64,000 bases of DNA from Pigmentibacter sp. JX0631 (lineage in GTDB: Bacteria > Bdellovibrionota_B > Oligoflexia > Silvanigrellales > Silvanigrellaceae), in NCBI RefSeq assembly GCF_029873255.1, contig NZ_CP123622.1, forward strand, positions 1,948,501-2,012,500, read 5' to 3'. Below are positions 18,942-28,000 of the stretch, one piece after another. The notes beneath the pieces were generated by a model. It was not told the origin of the DNA. It saw only the letters and a program-made list of their open reading frames with translations, and searched no databases. The position numbers were made by a program, and so were the translations under genes. Every line of letters starts with the position of its first letter. The stretch's first letter is position 1.

Positions 18942-20479
18942 GTATTTTTGATGTTATAGTAATTGGTAGTGGATTTGGCGGTTTGGCTAGTGCATTGACT
19001 TTGAAAAGCATGGGATTAAATGTTGCTATTATTGAAGCTCTAGATAAAATAGGTGGACGAGCATATGCCGAAGAAAAATCTGGATATAAATTTGATAGAG
19101 GTCCTTCGATAATTACCGCACCCTTTTTAATAGATGATATATTTCAGATGTCAGGAGTAAATAGAGAAGATTATTGTAAGTTTGTTCCTGTTGATCCTTT
19201 TTATACCGTTAGATACCATGATGGAAGTCAAGTAAGTCATTATAATTCTCAAGATAAATTTCTTGCTGAAATTGCAAATATAGCTCCAACAGAAATAGAA
19301 AATGTGAAAGAATTTTTTTTGTATGCAGACAAAATTTTTCAAAAAGGATTTATTGAATTGGGGGATAAAAATTTTGCTAATCCATTTTCTATGCTAGGGG
19401 TTGCACCCCAATTATTAAAACTGAATGCAGTACGACCAGTGTATTCAATGGTTTCTAAATTCGTTAAGGATGAAAAAATTCGCCAGTTTTTAAGCTTCCA
19501 TCCATTGCTTATTGGTGGAAACCCTTTTCGTGCAGCTGCTGTGTATAGTTTAATTAATCGACTTGAAAGAGCCTATGGAGTTTATCATCCAATTGGTGGA
19601 ATGCATGTTTTAGCTGAAGCATTTAAAAAACGTTTTACTGAATTAGGTGGTTTAACGTTTTTATCAACTCCTGTAGAAGTTGTTGATAAAAATGTTTTAG
19701 GGCATTTTGAAATTACAACACCAAATGGAATGTTTACTGCAAAAAATATTGTTGTAAATGCAGATATGCATCGTTTCGTTAAATCCGTTTTAAAAAATGA
19801 TGCATATCCTAGAAAACTATCTAGAAAGTTGGAAAAGGCAGACTTAAGCATGTCAGCTTTTTTACTGTATTTAGGAACGAATAAAACTTGGCCTGAATTA
19901 TCTCAACATACAATAGCTTTAGGTCCAAGATATAAAGAATTACTTGATGATATATTTATTAAGAAAATAGAATTTGAAGATTTTAGTGTTTATATCCATA
20001 TTCCTACAAGAACAGATGCTTCTCTAGCGCCGAAAGGTGGAGAAGTTATTTATGCTTTGGTACCTGTGCCAAATTTACTAAGTCAAACAAATTGGGATAA
20101 CTATAAATCTGTAATGGTTGAGAGAGTAAAGAAATTCTTGGCAGAAAAGTTTATGCCTGGATTAGAAGAATCAATTATCTGTGAAAGTATTTTTACTCCT
20201 AGCGATTTTGAATCGACTTTAAAAAGCCATTTGGGAAATGCATTTGGTTTAGAACCTTGGATTTTGCAAAGTGCAGGCTTTAGACCTTCAAACAGTTCAC
20301 CTGAAATTGATGGATTATATTTTGTTGGAGCAAATACTCAACCAGGAGCTGGATTACCAGGAGTTATATTAAGTTCGAGGATTACTTGCAGATTATTAGC
20401 AAAAGATATTGGAGCTACTAAAATGCCTTCTCTGCTGGCAAAATTACCTTCAACTTATTCGTATATTAATTCAATTTGA
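18938..20479 (+). CDS. crtI: Phytoene desaturase
   Basis: CrtI-type FAD desaturase of 513 residues converting phytoene to neurosporene or lycopene. N-terminal dinucleotide motif VIVIGSGFGGLASAL (residues 6-20), IEALDKIGGRAYAEE, and FDRGPSIITAPFLIDDIF. The C-terminal carotenoid-desaturase signature is LYFVGANTQPGAGLPGVILS at about residues 460-479. It is a peripheral membrane enzyme. It overlaps the CrtC-CrtB gene by 4 bases. Its composition is less AT-extreme than that of crtE or crtCB, which may reflect high conservation. The number of desaturation steps cannot be told from sequence. Confidence 0.93.
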   Translation: MSIFDVIVIGSGFGGLASALTLKSMGLNVAIIEALDKIGGRAYAEEKSGYKFDRGPSIITAPFLIDDIFQMSGVNREDYCKFVPVDPFYTVRYHDGSQVSHYNSQDKFLAEIANIAPTEIENVKEFFLYADKIFQKGFIELGDKNFANPFSMLGVAPQLLKLNAVRPVYSMVSKFVKDEKIRQFLSFHPLLIGGNPFRAAAVYSLINRLERAYGVYHPIGGMHVLAEAFKKRFTELGGLTFLSTPVEVVDKNVLGHFEITTPNGMFTAKNIVVNADMHRFVKSVLKNDAYPRKLSRKLEKADLSMSAFLLYLGTNKTWPELSQHTIALGPRYKELLDDIFIKKIEFEDFSVYIHIPTRTDASLAPKGGEVIYALVPVPNLLSQTNWDNYKSVMVERVKKFLAEKFMPGLEESIICESIFTPSDFESTLKSHLGNAFGLEPWILQSAGFRPSNSSPEIDGLYFVGANTQPGAGLPGVILSSRITCRLLAKDIGATKMPSLLAKLPSTYSYINSI

Positions 20480-20491
20480 AAGTAATTTGGG

Positions 20492-21244
20492 ATGAATTTT
20501 AACGAAAAAGATTGTATTATTTTAGGCTGTGGATATGTTGGTAAACACTTTTTATCTATTCATCCATCTTGTTTATTTACTCAAAGAACTAAAGAAGGAA
20601 ATAGTAACAAAGGCTTGAAATTCGATCTGGCCAATAAAGAAACTTGGGAAAATTTAAAAAATTGTAAGTTTGTACTTTGGACTTTTTCGCTGACTGATCC
20701 TATTTTAAATTTTGATTTAATTAATGAATTTTACAACTATTTCTGCAAAGATAAAAAAGTTATTATTTTATCATCAACATCTGCATTTCAATTTAATACA
20801 GAAAATATTCAAATTGATGAAAGCTTTCCATTGCAGACTGAAGATCAACGTTACTATAAAGAAGAATATCTAAGAAAAATGGGAGCTGTTATTTTACATC
20901 TTTCAGGAATAATAGGTCCAAATCGTTATCCAAAAAAATGGTACCTTGAGAAGAGAGTTAAAAATGGAAGTAATATCTTAAATTATATTCATGTTATCGA
21001 TATTATTTATTTTATTGAAAAACTCTTTAGCTTATTTATTCCCTCAGAACGTTTTATTTTATCTTCTGGAGATACAAAAACACATTTTGAAATTGCTAGT
21101 AAATTAGGTTTAGAAAATTCTTTTGATAATTATGATCTTTCAAAAGGAAGTAAAATTCTTAAAAATAAAAAAATTATCAAATATTTGCAGGAAGAAAATT
21201 ACAAATTTTTAAAGTATCCAGAGGACTGTGAAGTGATCCTATGA
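20492..21244 (+). CDS. NAD(P)-binding epimerase-like protein
   Basis: A 250-residue Rossmann-fold protein with GCGYVG at residues 12-17 (YeeZ/ExtSDR style) and a SSTSAFQFN segment corresponding to the SDR active-site strand. The usual YxxxK is altered: YYKEEYLRKMG keeps only a loose YxxxxK-like pattern. It probably belongs to the extended/atypical SDR class with unknown substrate. It follows crtI by 12 bases and overlaps the methyltransferase start by 4 bases, so it belongs to the carotenoid operon and may modify an end group or attached sugar (inference). Confidence 0.6.
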   Translation: MNFNEKDCIILGCGYVGKHFLSIHPSCLFTQRTKEGNSNKGLKFDLANKETWENLKNCKFVLWTFSLTDPILNFDLINEFYNYFCKDKKVIILSSTSAFQFNTENIQIDESFPLQTEDQRYYKEEYLRKMGAVILHLSGIIGPNRYPKKWYLEKRVKNGSNILNYIHVIDIIYFIEKLFSLFIPSERFILSSGDTKTHFEIASKLGLENSFDNYDLSKGSKILKNKKIIKYLQEENYKFLKYPEDCEVIL

Positions 21245-22158
21245 AATGCCCATTATGTGGATCAATAGAGTCTGTTTTTGTGATGAATTCAAAAACACAA
21301 TTGCAAAAAGATAATAAAATATTTCAATTTGATAGTTGCTTACATTGTAATTCCATTTATTTAAAAAATCCTCCAATTGAAGATGAATTAAAAAAATATT
21401 ACACAGATAATTATTTACCTTATTCTACTTCAAAACCTTGGGGAAGATATACATTTATTGTAAATATATGGCAAAGTATTGTTGATAGTAAAAAATGTAA
21501 ATTATTAACAAAACATACTAAAAATAAAAAAATAGTTCGTGTTTTAGATTTTGGCTGTGGTAAACCTACATTTCTAAAAAAATTAAGCAATTACTATCAG
21601 GGAGATTTTGTTGGCTTTGACTTTAGCGACCTTGGATGGAAGGATTGTCAGCAACAGTTTTTAAAATTAAAACTTTTTTCTAATGAATTTGAAAAAATTC
21701 AAGAAAAATTTGATGTCATTACTTTATGGCATAGTCTTGAACATCATTTTCGGCCAGTTGAATTGCTTACACAATTAAAAAGTAAATTAAATTCTAAAGG
21801 GATAATTATTATTGAGTTGCCTAATTACAAATCTTTCTTTGCAAATAGACAAAAAGGAGATTGGGGTGGTCTGCATACACCTCGGCATAGTGTTATTTAT
21901 TCGCCAGAATCATTAATTTTTTTAATGCAGGAAAATGGATTTCAAATCAAAAAAATATTAAAATACGGTTCACTCGATGCTTTTACCCTCTGGTGGCTAG
22001 GTAGAGCTTCTAATTATAACATATATAATAGCCTATATCCCTTCGAAAATTTATTTATAAAATTTTGTTTATTGAAAGTTTTGACTTTTCCTTTTTTTGT
22101 ATTTGAAAAATATTTAAATTTAGGAGTAATGACTTTTGTTTGTGAAAAAAAAGAATGA
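21241..22158 (+). CDS. Class I SAM-dependent methyltransferase with N-terminal zinc ribbon
   Basis: Residues 1-40 hold a CxxC...CxxC ribbon (Cys3, Cys6, Cys33, Cys36). The SAM-binding motif VLDFGCGKP begins near residue 101, followed by DVITLWHSLEHHFRP and GIIIIELPNY, typical of Methyltransf_11/23-type enzymes with a zinc-ribbon start that often act on sugars or lipids. It is the last gene of the carotenoid operon. It could O-methylate a hydroxyl made by the CrtC domain, but it is not close in motif to CrtF, so the target is open. 305 residues. Confidence 0.75.
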   Translation: MKCPLCGSIESVFVMNSKTQLQKDNKIFQFDSCLHCNSIYLKNPPIEDELKKYYTDNYLPYSTSKPWGRYTFIVNIWQSIVDSKKCKLLTKHTKNKKIVRVLDFGCGKPTFLKKLSNYYQGDFVGFDFSDLGWKDCQQQFLKLKLFSNEFEKIQEKFDVITLWHSLEHHFRPVELLTQLKSKLNSKGIIIIELPNYKSFFANRQKGDWGGLHTPRHSVIYSPESLIFLMQENGFQIKKILKYGSLDAFTLWWLGRASNYNIYNSLYPFENLFIKFCLLKVLTFPFFVFEKYLNLGVMTFVCEKKE

Positions 22159-22553
22159 TCTGTTTTCTCTAAACATGTTAAATTATTAATTTCTAAGATA
22201 ATTAATAATTTTTAAATTTAAAGTAGATTTTCTTCAATGGCTTTAAATTAAGATAATGATTTATTTTTATAATAAATATATTTTATTTTATAATGTAAAT
22301 ATATTTATGTATTTTGTTTTTTATTTTTTATTACAATATCTTATTTTTAAGAAAATATTTTATTTTAAATTTAACAATGCCATTAAAAATAGATTAATTT
22401 AGTATTGATAAAAAATAGAATTTTGGTAAGCTGTATTTAGTTCATAATACTCTTAAAAAGTAAATGAATTATTTAAAATAAACTAGCATATTTCCCCTTT
22501 TTAAAGGGGAAATTTTTTTATATCAAATTTGGATTTCAACAGAGGAATTTGTC
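22159..22553. other. 395-base AT-rich intergenic region
   Basis: No gene seen. Very AT-rich (long runs of A/T). The only clear structure is a terminator-like hairpin at its right end, described separately. A weak Fur-like string (11 of 19) begins at 22252 and I do not support it as a site. Confidence 0.6.
22491..22519 (+). terminator. Terminator-like hairpin just upstream of the SGNH hydrolase gene
   Basis: TTTCCCC (22491-22497) pairs with GGGGAAA (22506-22512), followed by seven T. It lies 333 bases beyond the methyltransferase stop but only 35 bases before the next start codon, with no good promoter in between, so it could be an attenuator in that gene's leader rather than the operon terminator. 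Confidence 0.6.
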
Positions 22554-24125
22554 ATGTCTAGATCAAAACCTAAAATTGAGCGGGTCGTTATTTTTGGTGA
22601 TAGTCTAAGTGATACAGGTAGAATGCATAATTCAAAAACAGCAATTATTGCGAGAAATATTCTGAATCACATTACGCCTTCACCTTATGGTAGATTCACC
22701 AATGGGTATAATTGGACTGATTGGTTAAAATCTTACATTTTTAGGAATGATTTAGAAAGAATGTTTGCCGATCAAATTATGAATGAAGCATATAAATATA
22801 ATTATAACATAGAATATACAGAGAAACACATTCCAGAAATTTTTAGAGATTTTCCAATTCTAAATTACTCAATTGGGGGTGCTACCGCTGTAAATTTTAA
22901 AGAAATCGATGTTGATGATTATGAAAAGGAAAATTACTTTGAAAAGGTCAATAAAAATGGATTTAATGATAAAATAACTCGGAGATTTATTTTAAAAAAT
23001 TTAGATGATCAATTTAATGATTTTTTAGAATACAGCTGGGAAAAAGTAAAGAAATATTATGCCAGTAAAATTCGACGTAAAATGAGTAATGAATTTATGA
23101 AGGAATTCTGGAAAAGCATAGAAAAGGATAAAGACAATTTACTAGGATACTTCTTAGGAAAAGATCTTTATATTATTTGGATTGGGGCAAACGATCTTAT
23201 TACTGTTGGGTGGGATACCTCCATTGCTGTTAATGAAATTACGTTACAAATTCAAAATTTGATACAGAAATAAATTAAAAAAGGTGCAAAAAACTTCATG
23301 GTATTCAATTTACCTTTTTTAACTTCTTCTCCTAAATTTATAAAGGCAGATGTAACTAAAAAGCAAAAATTAGATGCATTAATTTCTGAATACAACGATA
23401 TGTTAATGGAAAGAATTAAAGTACTAAAAAAACATTTTCCAGAAGTTGATTTTATAACTCAAGATATTAATTCAATTATGGTTGATCTCAGTGCTTCTAA
23501 TTATGAATATTTAGATGTTAGACACAATTCTATTTTTTCTAACGAGAATATTTCAAATATTGTGTCTTATGGGAAAATATTTGATGAACGATTTTATACT
23601 CGGATAACTAAATTTGAGGAAGGTATGAATGCATCACCAGAATTAACGGGAAGTTCATTGGGTTCAAGATTATTTCGCAAAAGATCAAACGTACAAGTTC
23701 TTTCTGAAGTAAATATTAATACTAAAAGATCAAGACTTTCTCAATTAGAAGAGAACGGCGATGTATATCCGCATATTAATCCTTATATTTATGATCCAAA
23801 TATTTCAGATGAGTTCAGAAAAAAGATAAAAGAAATTGAAAAATTAAAAAAGAAAGAAGAAAAAAAGAAAACAGATTCGCTAAAAATTTCTGCTTCACAA
23901 AATACTGAAACTAAAAATGGTAGTATATCTAAAAAAAATGAAGTTTATGCCTTTCATGATGATGTCCACCCTGGGAAAGAAATTCATCACTTACTTGGTC
24001 TCATTATTTCTAAAAAAATACGACTACTATATAATATTAACTCTTTAATGGATAAATTTGAGGATTTTACTACAGAGAAAAAAATGCCAAATCCAAGAAT
24101 CTTGAAAAGAAGTAATTCAGTTTAA
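22554..24125 (+). pseudogene. SGNH/GDSL hydrolase interrupted by one in-frame stop codon
   Basis: The frame 22554-23273 ends at TAA (23271-23273), and the same frame continues without another stop to 24125. Aligned with the intact paralogue at 46521-47861, LIQK-stop-IKKGAKNFMVFNLP corresponds to LIKRLMNYGGQNFVIFNLP, so TAA stands where the paralogue has Leu (a one-base TTA to TAA change). The nucleophile Ser is in GDSLSDTG (residue 17), block III is GANDLIT, and the Asp/His pair is in HDDVHPG, after the stop codon. The truncated 239-residue product would lack the catalytic His. Read through, it would be 523 residues. No signal peptide is visible. An ATG at 23298 with no good ribosome-binding site could at best express the C-terminal half. 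Confidence 0.8.
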
Positions 24126-24151
24126 ATTTAAAAAATTAATTTTAATCAAAA

Positions 24152-24919
24152 TTAGTTATTACTTAAATATTTTTTAAATATTTTTTCAATTTTATTATCT
24201 TTATTATTTATTAAAATTTCTTTTTCAATTCTATCTCTAATTTTTTTATCTAATTTTTTTGAATATCCTGCAAAAACACTTTGCTCTTGTCCGGGGATTT
24301 TAACAACTTTTATTTGATCAAAAATATTTTCTTTTTTTATTACATACAATAAAGGTAAAATATTTAAAGCATAAATGGCATCAATTCTTTTGCTAATAAG
24401 TCTTTTTGTTACATATTCAACTGAATTTTTACCTGGAGAATACTCAACTTTGAATTTATGAAGATTTTTTGCCATAAAAGGGCATAGAGCAGAATCTTGC
24501 CTTATCCATATAACATAATTTCTCAACTGACTCGCTGCAGTAATTTCTTTGTAAGGAAAATCATTTCGAGTTATAATAAAATTTTTATTTTTATGAAGAA
24601 CCGATTTTCCAGTAATAAAATTCATTTTTATTTTATCACTTGAAGTTACAGCAATCATGTCAATTTCCCCGCTTTCAATTTCTTTTAACATTCTTGAATA
24701 TGGATATCCGAGAAATTTTACTTCATAAGGAAGATTTTTAAAAACATAGTCAGTATAGAATTCAATTAAAGCACCCTTGGGCTGTTTGTTTTCATCTTCA
24801 AAAGTTATTCCTGGTAGAATGAAAAAGCCAATTTTAATAACTTGTTTTGTTTCGCTTGAAAAGGATGATATTTGAATTAAAAGTAAACCTATAAATGTAA
24901 GTATGAATTTTGAACCCAA
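24152..24919 (-). CDS. Periplasmic solute-binding-like protein (SBP_bac_3 type)
   Basis: A 255-residue exported protein with an N-terminal hydrophobic signal (about residues 3-22). The fold signature of amino-acid-type solute-binding proteins is visible: IKIGFFILPGITFED, then GALIEFYTDYVFKNL, EIESGEIDMIAVTSS and RLISKRIDAIYALN. The start is TTG at 24919 with GGGG upstream; I see no better ATG. There are no ABC permease or ATPase genes nearby, so it is an orphan binding protein and may serve as a sensor or scavenger. A similar protein is encoded at 61305-62087. Confidence 0.75.
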   Translation of the reverse strand: MGSKFILTFIGLLLIQISSFSSETKQVIKIGFFILPGITFEDENKQPKGALIEFYTDYVFKNLPYEVKFLGYPYSRMLKEIESGEIDMIAVTSSDKIKMNFITGKSVLHKNKNFIITRNDFPYKEITAASQLRNYVIWIRQDSALCPFMAKNLHKFKVEYSPGKNSVEYVTKRLISKRIDAIYALNILPLLYVIKKENIFDQIKVVKIPGQEQSVFAGYSKKLDKKIRDRIEKEILINNKDNKIEKIFKKYLSNN

Positions 24920-25014
24920 GTATATACCCCGAAATACTGATCTTTAAAAGAATGTCACTTTATTTTTCAAATAAAACTATAGTAATATTCTTTTTCGGCT
25001 ATTTTTTAAGAAAA

Positions 25015-28000
25015 CTAATCTTTATCATCTTCCTTTTTATTACTTTCTTTTATCTTTTTCTCAAGAACTGTAAATGTTTCTTTATATGCATAATGTATAA
25101 TTTCTGATTTTGCTTTGTTAATAGCAAAATTTTGAATGTTTTTATAAGTAATATCTGATATTTTGTTAACTACGAATGCCTTCACTATAGCATTGATATT
25201 TGTAGAATTAATTTTAGTGATAACAGAATCTTTAAATTCTACTAAATTTTTTGTTATTCCTGAATCTGGCTTTTCTTGTAAGGTATATCGAGTTTTAAAT
25301 TCAATTCCTTTTTTTGAGATATTTAAGCTTCTTTTTACTGAAAATGATGGGTCTTTTGGTACTTTTATATTTTCTTCTAATCCGTTACTTTCAATTGGTG
25401 ATTTGCTTAAATCAGTTACTTCTTGTCCAATTTTTGAAAACTTAGTTAAAACAACGTTATTATCTGCAGAAGCAGCTCTGACTATTCCGCTTTCTATTTC
25501 TTCTCCTGCAACAAATGAAGCTAAACCGCTTATGGCGCTACTCGCAAAAGAACCAACAGCTCCACCTAACCCACTTTCTAATGCACTTAAAGCAACATCC
25601 ATCCCAGGTTTTTTTCCATCAACCACATCACTTATTGTTTGGCTAGTTGCTCCAATTGCAGCTCCCGAAACAGATGCAACACCAATATTTACAGCAGCAG
25701 AAGTTATTGTTGCAGCTGCTGTTCCTGATTCAATTTCTAGTGCAACAGCTGCAGCGGCTCCAGGAGAGGCGGCACCTGCTGTTACAACTGAGACAACAAC
25801 TGCAAGAGCAATGCTTGCAACAATTCCAAAAATCATCCCAATCCAACCGCCAACACTCATGTGTCCGCTAGGATCACTAAACATAATAGGATTGTTTTTC
25901 GCAAACGAATATCCATTTATACCACCTTTATCAAATGGCGATAAATTATCATAGCTCATAAAGTGTCTTAAAGATGGGTTGTATGCTCTGTAACCTTCGC
26001 CCAAAAATTGAAGATGAATTTGCGAATCGGTAAGTTGGCCATCAAATCCTACATTATTTATTTCAATCGAATTTTTACTTTGCTGCGTTGGTAAAAATGC
26101 AGTTTCAATTCCATAAGGCGAGTAAGCTTTTTCTTGTAGCAAAGATAAATTATTTAAGTTACTTAATTGACCACTTATTTCATTTACTATTGATCCTGAT
26201 TGATCAAAGCCAAAATAAGTAATGGCAGAATTTCCAAATGAATTGTCTGAAACAATTCTTGCAACTTTACCACTTAATCCATTTAAATAATTAGTCACGG
26301 TTTTATCTTGTCTTTCATTGATTAATGTATTTGTATCATAGATTTTTTCAATAGGAGATTGGTTTGGAATCAATTGTAATACTTGTCTGCCAGTAAAATC
26401 ATAAACATAATTAGATAAATTAGTATTGTTAGAAGTTTTAATACTGATTGTTTGTCCTAATTCATTGTAATAATATTTATTACCTTTGTCATCTTGAGTG
26501 ATATTTCCATTGCAATTATATTCAATAGTTAAGCTATCAGAAAAAATATTTTTTGCTGAGTTACTGTATTTTATTAACCGCATTGGATCAGTTTCATCAT
26601 AGAAGTAATTTGTAGTATTTTGTATATTATCTCCAGAATCTTTTAAAATTAAAGAAGATGTAACTGAGATAATATTATTAAATACATCAAACGTATAATT
26701 TTCTTCTTGTATTTTGTTACCTAGAGAATCTTTGGGGCAAAGTTCTCCTTTGCAGTGATAGTTTGCTAAATTATTCATATTGTCATAGTTGTAGTTTTCT
26801 TCAGCAAATTTGTCTTGACCATTAGTTCTTAACCTTTTCTTTAAATTTCCATTATTGAAATAATCTGTAAATTTAAACTCTGTTACTATATTTCCATTTA
26901 ATTTATTGCTTAACTGAGCAATTCTAGACAAATCATCATAAGCATAATCTCGACTTACTTTTGAGTTTTGAAAGTACTCCGATTTTAATCTGTTGAGTTC
27001 ATCATACTCATATTTTGCAGTTTCAAACTGAAACTTATCATTCCAATATTGAATTTCTTGAATTTTTCCAAATTTATCAAAGCTAAAAATAGTCGTTTTA
27101 GAATTTGCATCAGTTGATGAAAGAAGATTCCCTATTCTATCGTATAAACCATATAATATTTTATAGTTGGATACTTTTTTACCTTCTATTCCTCCTTCTG
27201 AAGTATGTTCAATTGATTTTAATGCGCCATTTGTATAGTAATTGAAAAATTTCGCACCCGTTTTATCATTTACTTGTTTTAGAAGTAATGTAGATGAATC
27301 ATAGATGTAATTCACATTTTCTGTAGAATTATTTTCAATTGATTGGGACAACTTTTGATGTGTAATTGGGTCATATGAATAATGAATTATGTTATAATTA
27401 CTTCCATTATCTTTCGGAATTTGAATTGATTGAAGATCATTTGTGACATCATTATAATTAAATATTGTAGAAAATCCATAACTATTAGTTTCTGAGATAA
27501 GTCTTCCTAGTTCATCGTATTCTCTAGTACCTAATGTTTTTATTATTTTTCCATCAGTGCTTGATGTACTAATATTTTTTACATGGCCTAGCAAATTATA
27601 GGTATAATAAATGTTTCCATTATTTGTAGAAGTAATTTGAGCTAGAAATCCATTTGGATTGTATTTATACATTGTTTTTTTGTTATCAATATCAGTAACT
27701 GACAATAAACGTCCAAAACCATCATAACTATACGCTTTAAAATATGTTTCATTTCCATTGGGGTCTAAAATGCTTTCTTTGACTAGTTTATCAGAGTTAC
27801 TTAGTTGTTTTAAAGTAACAGGTGTTTTTGATTTTTTGTCACTTGAAATTTTAAAAGTTTGTGAAATATTTTTATCATTATCATATTCAGTAATTTGCGT
27901 AATTCCATCAGGGAATAATATCTCTGTTACTCTTCCCAATAAATCGTACTTTAATTCTGTTGCTGCAGATACTTCTTGCAATTTATCATTAAAATAAATT

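Noticed and set aside
22252-22270. Fur-like string GATAATGATTTATTTTTAT
   Set aside because: Only the left half matches (about 11 of 19) in a very AT-rich region, with no gene close by.
24910-25107. 65-residue hydrophobic frame between the solute-binding and RHS genes
   Set aside because: It overlaps the ends of both genes on the other strand and has no start signal; composition explains the hydrophobicity.
25163-25954. 263-residue open frame on the plus strand inside the RHS gene
   Set aside because: Antisense to the RHS hydrophobic tail; its Ala/Thr/Pro-rich composition is the complement of that tail and it has no ribosome-binding site.
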